A DNA stretch of 64,000 nucleotides from JACVRW01 sp963751835 (lineage in GTDB: Bacteria > Actinomycetota > Thermoleophilia > Solirubrobacterales > Thermoleophilaceae). Location: positions 1-64,000 of the forward strand of contig CAVVWD010000027.1 of assembly GCA_963751835.1 (NCBI GenBank), written 5' to 3'. The position numbers were made by a program, and so were the translations under genes. Shown one piece after another: positions 15,551 to 23,350 of this stretch. Under the pieces are notes generated by a model. The model was not told where the DNA came from. It ran no database searches and was given only the letters and a program-made list of their open reading frames with translations. Every line of letters begins with the position of its first letter. Position 1 is the first letter of the stretch.

Positions 15551-16031
15551 GCACGGGTGTGCGCGCCGTCCGATCCCGCACTTTGCGTCCTTTCTGTCCA
15601 CAGGCCTGGACGTCCTGGAAGCATCGGACGGGATGTCCGTTGCCAGCCTGTTGTCACGGTGGTGAGCTGCGGCGTCTGCGGGAAAGCGGCGCTCCGGTGA
15701 TCGGAGCGGCCGAGCGCGCCGCCGGCCGACCCCGGGAGGCCCCACTGCGCGGCCACGCTTGGGCGATGGCGGTTTCCGGCGCGTCCCGCTGAGCACGCGT
15801 CGAAGAGCTGCTGCTCGCCTACGCCGTGCGTGCGCGCATGGTCCGCGATTGCTCGCGCGAAGATGAACTGCATGTCGGTGTCGACGTCGGGTCCGACGAT
15901 GCCGTGCTGTAGATGCCGCCCTGCATCCGTCTCCTCGGGCGCCTATCGTGCGGCCGGATGGGAAAGCCGGGCCGACTCGTCGCCAACCTTGCGGCGGCGC
16001 CGACCGTCGCGTGAGCGGCCGCCTGCGGTCC
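15551..16031. other. No gene seen; one protein-like scrap
   Basis: About 480 bp ahead of the SWIM gene. A minus-strand frame from about 15910 to 15790 reads GIVGPDVDTDMQFIFARAIA followed by DHARTHGVGEQQLFDAC, which has protein-like composition but no start, no ribosome site and no recognised family. The SWIM operon promoter should lie at the right end. Confidence 0.35.
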
Positions 16032-17774
16032 ATGCTGGACCGCTCGTTCCTGCGGGGCTTGGCGGGAGCGCGGTCCTACGCGCGCGGGCTGGACTACTTC
16101 GAGGCTGGTTGCGTCGAGAAGCTCAGGCTCGAAGGCGAGTCGCTGCTCGCGACTGTTCAGGGGACACAGCGCTATCGGGTTGAGCTGCGGCCCGGCGAGG
16201 GGATGCTCGAGCATTCGTGCACCTGCCCGTTTGGTCGCGACGGCGCGTTCTGCAAGCACTGCGTGGCCGCGGGCCTTGCCTTGCTCGAGGCCGGCGCCGA
16301 TGCTCCCGAGTCCGGGCCGGAGCCGCTGTCGCTGGAGGCGGTCCGCGCCCGGCTCGAGCGCCTCGATCGCGAGGAGCTCCAGTCGCTCCTGCTCGAGCAG
16401 GCCCGCTTGGACGAGCGCGTCCTCGAGCGTTTGCGCCTGAGGTTCGCGGCCGAGTCGGACGGGGTCGATCTGGCGAGCTTTCGCCGCGCGATCGAGCTTG
16501 CGGTCGATCCGGGCGACTTCGTCTCCTATCACGACGCATACGAATGGAGCCGCGGCGTCGACGAGGTCATCGACGCGGTCGAGAGCCTGCTCGACGCCGG
16601 CCACGCGGGCGCAGTGATCGAGTTGAGTGAGCACGCGCTCGCCGCCATGGCGCGGCTCCCCGGCCTGATCGACGATTCGGACGGCCACGTCGCGATCCTG
16701 TGCGAGCGCCTCGAGCGGCTCCATCTCGTTGCCTGTGGGCGCGCCCGTCCGGAGCCGGCGGAGCTGGGGGAGCGCCTGCTCCGGTGGCAGCTCGATTGCC
16801 CCGAGCTCGAGGTCTTCTACTGCGCGGCCGACACGTACGCGGATGTGCTCGGCGAGGCGGGCCTGGAGCGCTACGCGGAGCTCGCCCGCGCGGAGTGGGA
16901 GCTGGTGCCGGAGCTCGGGCCGGGCGACCAGCGCGAGTACGGCAGACGTTTCCGGATCACAAGCGCGATGGAAGCCCTGGCCGCAGCAAGCGGCGATGTG
17001 GACGAGCTGGTCGCGGTGCTGCGCCGCGACCTGTCGCTGCCCTTCGGCTTTCTGCGGATCGCCGAGGTGTACCGCCGAGCCGAGCGAGTCGATGAGGCGA
17101 TCGAGTGGGCGGAGCGCGGCCTCGAGGCCTTTTCCGGCGAGCGCACTGACTCGCGCCTGCAGACCTTCCTCGCCGAGTCCTACGCGGCTCGGGGCGACCA
17201 TGCCCGAGCGCTCGAGATCGCCTGGGACCGCTTCGCCGATCACCCCGGACTCGACTCCTACCGTGGGCTCATGCCCTACGCCGAGCGCGTGGACGAGTGG
17301 CCACGGAGGCGTGAGCGGGCTCTGGGGCGGCTGAGGAAGCGGGCCAAGGAGGCCCGCGAGGAAGCAAGCCGCCGCGGCTTCGGTTGGCTGCGGGGCGGCG
17401 ATCACTCGGAGCTGGTGCGAATCCTGCTCTGGGAGGGCGAGCTCGAGGCGGCCTGGCGCGAGGCCGAGGCGGGCGGCTGCGACGAGTCGCTCTGGCTCGA
17501 GCTCGCCGGGCGGCGCAAAGAGACCCATCCGGAGGACGCGCTGCGTGTCTATCGGGAGCGGATCGAGCCGACGATCGCCCGCAAGACCAAGCGCGACTAC
17601 GCGGACGCGGTCGGCCTGATCGAGGAGGTGGGTGAACTGCTGCAGCGCTTGGGGCGCGAGCGCGAGCTGCCGGCGCTGGTGGGCCAGATCCGCGCTGCCC
17701 ACGCCCGAAAGCGGAACCTGGTCGCCCTGCTAGACCGGATCCGGCTCGACGCCGTCGGCACGCCGTCGGGCTGA
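16032..17774 (+). CDS. SWIM zinc finger protein with TPR-like repeats
   Basis: 580 residues from ATG 16032; a GTG at 16011 is an alternative start. After LRGLAGARSYARGLDYFEAG the SWIM finger follows at about residues 62-78: C-x-C, then FGRDGAFCKHC, the C-x-C-x(n)-C-x-H pattern. The rest is helical and repetitive (AEVYRRAERVDEAIEWAERG, AARGDHARALEIAWDRFADH), like TPR arrays. SWIM proteins bind DNA or proteins in recombination and in stand-alone SWIM/helical proteins of unknown role. First of three closely packed genes (10 bp to the next). Confidence 0.85.
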   Translation: MLDRSFLRGLAGARSYARGLDYFEAGCVEKLRLEGESLLATVQGTQRYRVELRPGEGMLEHSCTCPFGRDGAFCKHCVAAGLALLEAGADAPESGPEPLSLEAVRARLERLDREELQSLLLEQARLDERVLERLRLRFAAESDGVDLASFRRAIELAVDPGDFVSYHDAYEWSRGVDEVIDAVESLLDAGHAGAVIELSEHALAAMARLPGLIDDSDGHVAILCERLERLHLVACGRARPEPAELGERLLRWQLDCPELEVFYCAADTYADVLGEAGLERYAELARAEWELVPELGPGDQREYGRRFRITSAMEALAAASGDVDELVAVLRRDLSLPFGFLRIAEVYRRAERVDEAIEWAERGLEAFSGERTDSRLQTFLAESYAARGDHARALEIAWDRFADHPGLDSYRGLMPYAERVDEWPRRRERALGRLRKRAKEAREEASRRGFGWLRGGDHSELVRILLWEGELEAAWREAEAGGCDESLWLELAGRRKETHPEDALRVYRERIEPTIARKTKRDYADAVGLIEEVGELLQRLGRERELPALVGQIRAAHARKRNLVALLDRIRLDAVGTPSG

Positions 17775-17783
17775 GGGAGGGGC

Positions 17784-19157
17784 GTGCCGATCGAGCTCTC
17801 ACCGGCGGTCCTGGGGGATGCCCTGGCCAGGCTCGGCGAACACGATCTCGACGCGGCGCCCGACGTGGAAGGGGCGCTCGCGTGGATCGCGGGCCGTGAG
17901 GACGCCGAGGCGCCCGTGGTGGTCAGCCGCCACGACCTGCAGGTCTTCCTCTGGTATGAGCTTCCGTGCAAGTGGCAGATCCCGGTCGATGAGAAGTGGG
18001 CCGTGGCGGCTCGGCTGGGTAGGTTCCTCGAGCTGGTAGGCGGGCGCGCGGGCGACTGCTACGCCGGGATCTGCACATCCGAGCAGACGATGCGTTTGCT
18101 GCGGGCATGGGAGGGGGACGACCCGGACGCCGGCGAAATGCTGCGGGCCGCCCTGGCCTCTTCTGGCATCGAGCCCCCGGACACGGACGCGCTCGAGTGG
18201 GGGTCGGTGATGGGGCTGGAGGAGGCGCGGCTTCGCGAAGAAGTCGCCCTCGAGCTCGAACGCGCCCTTGAGGAGGGACAGCTGGAGCTCGGGGAGCGCG
18301 GCTTCGAGCGCCGTCAGGTCGGGTTCGTCGCCGACTGGCTGCGCAGGCCGCGCCCAGATCGCGGCGGGCGCGCCCCCATCGACGTCATATCGGAGGAGCG
18401 ACTCGCGTACTGGACCAGGCAAGGCAGCGACGAGCGGCAGGCGCTGTTGGCGGCGGTGCTGCCCCTACTGCGCAAGCCCGAACCGGCCGAGGCACCGCCC
18501 CCGGCCATCGGCGCGCCGGAGCCGCTCACCTGGCTGTTGGACGCCGCGTCCGGCGGCATCGCCCTGACGCAGACCGGAGCGCTCAACCGGGCACTGGTGC
18601 GAGCCGCGGCTGAGCGCTTCCCGGACTGGTGGAACGCCGAGCTGCACGGGTCTCCGCACCGCGAGGACGACGTCTACTCCCTCTGCGAAGTGCACAAGCT
18701 GGCCCGGCGGCTGCGCCTGCTCCGCCGCAGTGGCCGCAAGCTGTTCCTGACGCGGCAGGGGGAGAGGCTGCGCTTGGATCCGGCGGGCCTGTTCCACCTC
18801 TGCGCGAGCCGGCTGATCGCCGCCGAGGGCTTCGAGGCCGCCGCGCAGGAGCTGGCGGCCGCGGTCTTGATGAGCGGGCAGACGGTCGACCGCGATGGGC
18901 TGGAGAGCGTTGTCCACGCGGCCATCGTCGCCGACGGCTGGACCGCCGGCGGCGAGCCACCGGGCGCGCACGAGGTCGCCGCTGCCGCCGCCGGGCTCCT
19001 CCGATTGACGGAGGCGCTCGGGCTGGTCGAGTACGACTACGAGTACGACGGCGAATCCGGGACCACCGGCCGGGAGCTGAAACCAACCGCGGCCGGGCGG
19101 GAGGGCTTGCGTCTTGCCTTGAGGTGGCGCGGGCTACAGCCGGCGAGGGCGCTGTGA
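17784..19157 (+). CDS. Unrecognised 457-residue protein in the SWIM operon
   Basis: GTG 17784 follows GAGGGAGGGGC. No confident family. The C-terminal half has an orderly layout: TWLLDAASGGIALTQTGALN RALVRAAAERFPDWW, then SLCEVHKLARRLRLLRRSGR KLFLTRQGERL, a pattern resembling winged-helix-type segments, with two further domains rich in Leu/Glu. No cysteines arranged as metal sites, no signal or membrane part. Its TGA overlaps the GTG of the DUF2293 gene (GTGA), so the two are coupled. Function unknown; probably acts with its two neighbours. Confidence 0.75.
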   Translation: MPIELSPAVLGDALARLGEHDLDAAPDVEGALAWIAGREDAEAPVVVSRHDLQVFLWYELPCKWQIPVDEKWAVAARLGRFLELVGGRAGDCYAGICTSEQTMRLLRAWEGDDPDAGEMLRAALASSGIEPPDTDALEWGSVMGLEEARLREEVALELERALEEGQLELGERGFERRQVGFVADWLRRPRPDRGGRAPIDVISEERLAYWTRQGSDERQALLAAVLPLLRKPEPAEAPPPAIGAPEPLTWLLDAASGGIALTQTGALNRALVRAAAERFPDWWNAELHGSPHREDDVYSLCEVHKLARRLRLLRRSGRKLFLTRQGERLRLDPAGLFHLCASRLIAAEGFEAAAQELAAAVLMSGQTVDRDGLESVVHAAIVADGWTAGGEPPGAHEVAAAAAGLLRLTEALGLVEYDYEYDGESGTTGRELKPTAAGREGLRLALRWRGLQPARAL

Positions 19158-20242
19158 GCGCGTGCGCGAGCCGAGTCGCTTCCGTCGAGAGCGGGGATGG
19201 CGATCGGCTCGAGCGCCGAGTGTGCGAGGCCGCCGAGGCCGCACTGGCCGACCACAGGTATGTGACCGCGATCGACGTGCTCGTCGGGCTCGGCTGGCTT
19301 CAGCCCCGGCACGTGGACGAGTGGCGCCAAGGCCGGGTCGACTGCCTCGAGCGCGTCACCCAGGCGAACCTACAGAGGCTGTCGAAGGCGATGAGCATCT
19401 TCCATGGCTGGGCGCGAAGCCGCGGCCTGAAGCCGAGCGAGGCCAGCTACGTCGCACGTTCGCGCGACCGCCGGCCGCTGCGCTTCTCGACGAGCGGCGA
19501 CCCGGAGACAGAGCGCGCCTATCGCACGCACTGGGTCTCGCCCGAGCTGTCCCAGCGCCAGCGCGACCGCCTGGCGGAGCGCCAGAGCCGCCCGCCCGAC
19601 CTGGTGGTCGTCTCGCCCCTCAAGGACTGGACCTGCGCAGGCTGCGGCGGCAGCGGTGACTTCCTGCTCATGGAGGACACGGGCCCGTTGTGCATGACCT
19701 GCGCGGACATGGACCACCTCGTCTTCCTCGCGGCCGGCGACGCCGCACTGACGCGGCGAGCCAGGCGCGCGAGCGGGCTGTCCGCAGTCGTGGTGCGCTT
19801 CAGCCGCGCCCGCCGGCGTTACGAACGCCAGGGGATCCTCGTCGAGGAGCACGCACTCGGGCGCGCCGAGCAAGAGTGCCTTGCCGATGAGCAGGCGCGG
19901 GCGCGCCGGCGCGAGCGCGACGCAGCGCACCGCGCCGAGCACGATCTCGAGCTTCAGGCGCGGATGGCCGCGGGGATCGCCCGCCTGTTCCCGCGCTGCC
20001 CGCCGCAACGCGCGCAGGCCATCGCGCGCCACGCCGCCGCCCGCGGGAGCGGGCGGGTCGGCCGCAGCGCGGCCGGGCGCGCGCTCGATCCGGACGCGCT
20101 GGAGCTCGTCGTCGTCGCGTCCGTGCGCCACGAGGACACCCGCTACGACGAGCTGCTGATGTCGGGGCTTGAGCGGTCGGACGCCCGCGCGAGCGTCAGC
20201 GACGAGGTGCAGCGGGTCCTCGAGAGCTGGCGCCGAGCGTGA
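19154..20242 (+). CDS. DUF2293 domain protein with a zinc ribbon
   Basis: 362 residues from GTG 19154. The N-terminal helical part reads EAALADHRYVTAIDVLVGLG WLQPRHVDEW. A four-Cys ribbon follows at about 160-183 (WTCAGCGGSGDF ... GPLCMTCADMD). The C-terminus is a textbook DUF2293: LFPRCPPQRAQAIARHAAAR GSGRVGRSAAGRALD, then ASVRHEDTRYDELLMSGLER. DUF2293 has no settled function. Position as third gene after the SWIM protein, with start-stop overlap, argues for a joint role, perhaps on nucleic acid. Confidence 0.85.
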   Translation: MSACASRVASVESGDGDRLERRVCEAAEAALADHRYVTAIDVLVGLGWLQPRHVDEWRQGRVDCLERVTQANLQRLSKAMSIFHGWARSRGLKPSEASYVARSRDRRPLRFSTSGDPETERAYRTHWVSPELSQRQRDRLAERQSRPPDLVVVSPLKDWTCAGCGGSGDFLLMEDTGPLCMTCADMDHLVFLAAGDAALTRRARRASGLSAVVVRFSRARRRYERQGILVEEHALGRAEQECLADEQARARRRERDAAHRAEHDLELQARMAAGIARLFPRCPPQRAQAIARHAAARGSGRVGRSAAGRALDPDALELVVVASVRHEDTRYDELLMSGLERSDARASVSDEVQRVLESWRRA

Positions 20243-20444
20243 CTCGATGGCGCGACGGAGCACAGCGGCTGCGCAGCGCGGCCCGGGTCACCGTTTCGCG
20301 GCCATTGGGGATCACGAGCGGACCCGCGTCACCGCTTTCGCTCAAGAGCAGTCGCGAGTGGAGCACGAGCCGACACGCCCGCTGCTCGTCCAACCCAGGA
20401 GCCAGCAGGTGGCTGCATCGCTATCGGAAATGCGCCGAATGCGA

Positions 20445-20582
20445 TCATCGCGGCTGGTGCCGAGAGCGATTGCTCAGGATCACCGCCGGGTCGTCGCCGC
20501 CCTCCAGCACCGCCGTTGAGAGGCCGTACAGCTCGAGCCGCCGCTCAGTGATAGACAGATCGGCAAGCAGCTGCTCACGCAT
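20445..20582 (-). pseudogene. Alpha/beta hydrolase, N-terminal remnant
   Basis: A 45-codon frame from ATG 20582: MREQLLADLSITERRLELYG LSTAVLEGGDDPAVIL. This is the standard opening of actinobacterial alpha/beta hydrolases (T-E-R-R-L-E-x-x-G-x-x-T-A-V-L-E-G-G-x-G-P-P-x-V-L-L-H-G), after which the frame runs out at TGA 20445-20447 before the HG oxyanion motif. The ribosome site GGAGAGGTGGAAGAA is intact. It sits 17 bp after the GNAT stop on the same strand, so it was probably the second gene of that operon. Confidence 0.6.
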
Positions 20583-20599
20583 TTCTTCCACCTCTCCTC

Positions 20600-21511
20600 T
20601 CAGTGCAGGACGCTCGGGAACCACGAGCCGCGCGGCTCTCGGTACTCACCGCGGGCCATGAGGTTCACGGGCTTCACGAGGCGGAACCCGACGCCGAGGC
20701 ACCGGCGGAAGAGGTCCGAGCGCAGCGGCACGAGCAGCTCGATCGGCTCCTCTACCGCGGCCGCCGCGCCGTGCAGGAGGGCAAGCATGTCCTCGTCGCT
20801 CGCCGCGACCCCGTGGTTGAGCGGCCAGAAGACGACGTTTGAGGCGTAGGCGGCGATGCGCCCCTCGCGCACCGCGACAAACGGCCTGAAGGCATGCACC
20901 GCGTCGCGAAGCTCGTTCGTCCGCTCGAAGCCGTGGACCCGCCGGCAGAGCGCCTCGCACTCGTCGAGGTCGGCTTCCCTGAGCGGCCGCACCTCGACGC
21001 CGGCGCCGGGATCACCCGACGGGCTCCCGGCAATCACGCCGAGCGGCTCCTTCACTACGAAGCCGAGCGACTCGTAGAGCCCGAGCGAGCGCATGTTGAA
21101 GGCGTCCTGGGTCAGACGGGTGCCGGGCGCCGCCGCACCGCGCTCGATCACCGCCTCCATCAGACGGCGCCCGATGCCCTCCTGCTGGACGTCGGGCCGG
21201 ATCGTGATCGGCCCGACGCTGCGGATCGGATCGCGCTCGTCGAGGAAATTCGAACCGACGAGCCGCCCGTCGAGCTCGGCGACGACGCCCCAGATGGACG
21301 GGTGAGGGACCCACGCCGCCATGAGCTCCCTAGCCGCTTCGAGCACCGGGAAGTCCCGCGGGAAGCGATGGTGGTCGTGGATGGCCGCAAAGGCGTCGAA
21401 GCAGATCTGCGCGCACGCGTCGGCATCGTCGGGCTCGACGTCCCGGAGCGTCAACCCCCCTGTCGCGGCGGTGGATGTCATCGATGTCTTGTAGGCGAGC
21501 TCGTAATTCAT
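20600..21511 (-). CDS. GNAT-family N-acetyltransferase, tandem domains
   Basis: 303 residues. The first GNAT domain covers about 20-165: LRDVEPDDADACAQICFDAF, the GRLVGSNFL strand and the acetyl-CoA loop VQQEGIGRRLMEAVIERGAA (Q/R-x-x-G-x-G/A), then LYESLGFVVKEP. The second half (175-303) repeats the fold in degenerate form (VEVRPLREADLDECEALCRR, RPFVAVREGRIAAYAS). Substrate unknown. ATG 21511. Genes of this type commonly stand beside LuxR regulators and hydrolases; here an HD-LuxR gene lies upstream on the same strand and a hydrolase remnant downstream. Confidence 0.85.
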   Translation of the reverse strand: MNYELAYKTSMTSTAATGGLTLRDVEPDDADACAQICFDAFAAIHDHHRFPRDFPVLEAARELMAAWVPHPSIWGVVAELDGRLVGSNFLDERDPIRSVGPITIRPDVQQEGIGRRLMEAVIERGAAAPGTRLTQDAFNMRSLGLYESLGFVVKEPLGVIAGSPSGDPGAGVEVRPLREADLDECEALCRRVHGFERTNELRDAVHAFRPFVAVREGRIAAYASNVVFWPLNHGVAASDEDMLALLHGAAAAVEEPIELLVPLRSDLFRRCLGVGFRLVKPVNLMARGEYREPRGSWFPSVLH

Positions 21512-21589
21512 GGCGTCGTCCTCGCTGCGCTCGTTGTGCCGGCTGGGACGCTACGAGCGGTCGGCGGCGCCCGCAATCGGGAGTTCTCC

Positions 21590-23194
21590 CTATGCCGTGA
21601 GCCCGTGCTCCATCGCGAACAGCGCGACCGCCGCGCGCGTCGACACGCCGATCTTTCGGTAGGCGTTCTGGACGTGGTGGTCCGCAGTCTTGACCGAGAT
21701 GCCGAGTGTGTCGGCGACCTGCTTGGTCTGCCGCCCGCGAGCGAGCAGGGCGACGACCTCGAGCTCGCGCTCGGTCAGCCCGGCCGGACGCTCCACCCGC
21801 GGCGCCTGCTGCCCGGCCGCCTGGACCACGGCGCGCACCGCGTCGGCGTCCAACCGCCCCGCGCGGGCCTCCTCGCCGAGAGTCTTCGCGGCACGCTCAG
21901 GTGGGAGCGCCTCGCGGTGTGGGCGCGGCTCAGTCATCGCATGGTAGGCGTCGGCGGCAGCCAGCACTCGCGCAGCCGGCGTGAGCGCGGCGGCAACCGC
22001 CCCGCGGTAGTACCCCGAGCCGTCGAGGCGCTCGTGGTGGGCGGCGGCGACTGGGGCGAGGGCGGCCAGGAACGGCGAGCGACTCAGGATCCGCTCCGAG
22101 TGGTAGGGGTGCAGCCTGACCCGCTCCCACTCACCGGCGGTGAGCGGCCCCTGCTTCTGCCAGATGGGCACCGGAACGGCGACACGGCCCACGTCGTGGA
22201 CGAGCGCGGCACGCCGCACCGCCGACACTCCGTCCGGGTCGAACTGGCACCGCTGCGCCGCGGCGCGCGCAAGCTCCGCCACTCCGGCGGAGTGACCGGC
22301 CAGGTAGGGAGAGACGAGGTCGGCGAAGTCGCCAATCGCCGACAGCGCCCGCTCCACAGCCGGGCCGTCGAGAGTGAATCGCGGCTCTGGCTCGCAGGCG
22401 AGCGTCTGGTCCCACACCGAGGTCTCGTCTTCGATGGCCAGAATCTCCTCGGCCTCGTCTACGAAGCGAGCGGCCACCGCCGGATCCAGCGCGCTGCCGG
22501 CTCGCTCGCCGACGACCCGCGCGGCAAGCTCCGCACCGCCCAGCACACGCTGGACGTCGATGTCCCGGGCCACATGGGCGATCCGCATCGCTAGCGGGAT
22601 CTCCTCGCCCTTGGCACCGGGCGCACCCTTCCCATCCCAGCGCTCGTCAACGAACGCGAACAGCGCGCCGATCGAGTCGGGCAGGCCGAGCCTGTCGATC
22701 AGCATGCGTGCCACCTCCCGGCAGGCGACGTCGACGCGCGGCATCACGCGCGCGGCCTTGGGAACCTTCCGGGCGATCTCGACGGCGCGCACCGGCAACG
22801 CGGCTCCGGGCGCCACAGCGCGCGCCATGGCAGCCATCATCTCCCGGGGCTCGCCGAACCACACCGGCATGAGGTGGTTCCTCACGGCGGCCGCCGTGTC
22901 TCCGAGGATCTGTGCCCTCAGGTGAATGTCGGCTGTGCAGCCCACCTGCTGCAGCAGGCAGGCGTAGTAGGTCTGAGAGGCCGTCTCCCGATCGACGCCG
23001 ACGCGCTCGGCCAGGCGCGCGGCGACCAGTGTGCTTCGCAACCCATGCTCGAAGTCGAACCCGATGCTGAGATCGGTCGCCAACGACAGGGCGGCGATGA
23101 CCTCCGCGGCACAGATCCGCTCCTCGCCCCGTGATAGTCCCTCCGCCACACCGCGACAGTATTCGAGCCTTCGGCCCGGCAAGAGTGCTGTCAC
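21590..23194 (-). CDS. HD-GYP-like phosphohydrolase fused to a LuxR DNA-binding domain
   Basis: About 534 residues. The HD core appears as AALVHDVGRVAVPVPIWQKQ, with a second His block LHPYHSERIL and AAHHERLDGSGYYRG; the usual GYP is GYY. An earlier, weaker HD-like half (about 20-230, DVACREVARMLIDRLGLPDS) precedes it. The last 65 residues are a LuxR HTH: GLTERELEVVALLARGRQTK QVADTLGISVKTADHHVQNA. HD-GYP enzymes degrade c-di-GMP, but the GYP change leaves that open. The start is unclear: GTG 23194 is used, GTG 23149 is possible and longer frames rely on TTG. An IS110 element lies just upstream. Confidence 0.8.
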   Translation of the reverse strand: MTALLPGRRLEYCRGVAEGLSRGEERICAAEVIAALSLATDLSIGFDFEHGLRSTLVAARLAERVGVDRETASQTYYACLLQQVGCTADIHLRAQILGDTAAAVRNHLMPVWFGEPREMMAAMARAVAPGAALPVRAVEIARKVPKAARVMPRVDVACREVARMLIDRLGLPDSIGALFAFVDERWDGKGAPGAKGEEIPLAMRIAHVARDIDVQRVLGGAELAARVVGERAGSALDPAVAARFVDEAEEILAIEDETSVWDQTLACEPEPRFTLDGPAVERALSAIGDFADLVSPYLAGHSAGVAELARAAAQRCQFDPDGVSAVRRAALVHDVGRVAVPVPIWQKQGPLTAGEWERVRLHPYHSERILSRSPFLAALAPVAAAHHERLDGSGYYRGAVAAALTPAARVLAAADAYHAMTEPRPHREALPPERAAKTLGEEARAGRLDADAVRAVVQAAGQQAPRVERPAGLTERELEVVALLARGRQTKQVADTLGISVKTADHHVQNAYRKIGVSTRAAVALFAMEHGLTA

Positions 23195-23350
23195 TGTCAG
23201 GGTGGCCGTGGTCTGGGCGGTGACGTCCGACCGCTTCGGTTGGTTTTCGGGCTGGCGGCGGGCTGACTCTCGAGTGCTGCGTCGTCTGCCTGGTCTGACT
23301 GGCAAAGCTTCTGTCGCCCGCCGCCGCCCGAGGACCTTCGGCGTGACCTA

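Noticed and set aside
15819..17702. A 627-codon minus-strand frame
   Set aside because: Antisense shadow of the SWIM gene; no ribosome site and low-complexity composition.
20894..22594. A 566-codon plus-strand frame
   Set aside because: Runs opposite the GNAT and HD-LuxR genes, whose motifs are convincing; it spans their intergenic gap, which a real gene should not do here.
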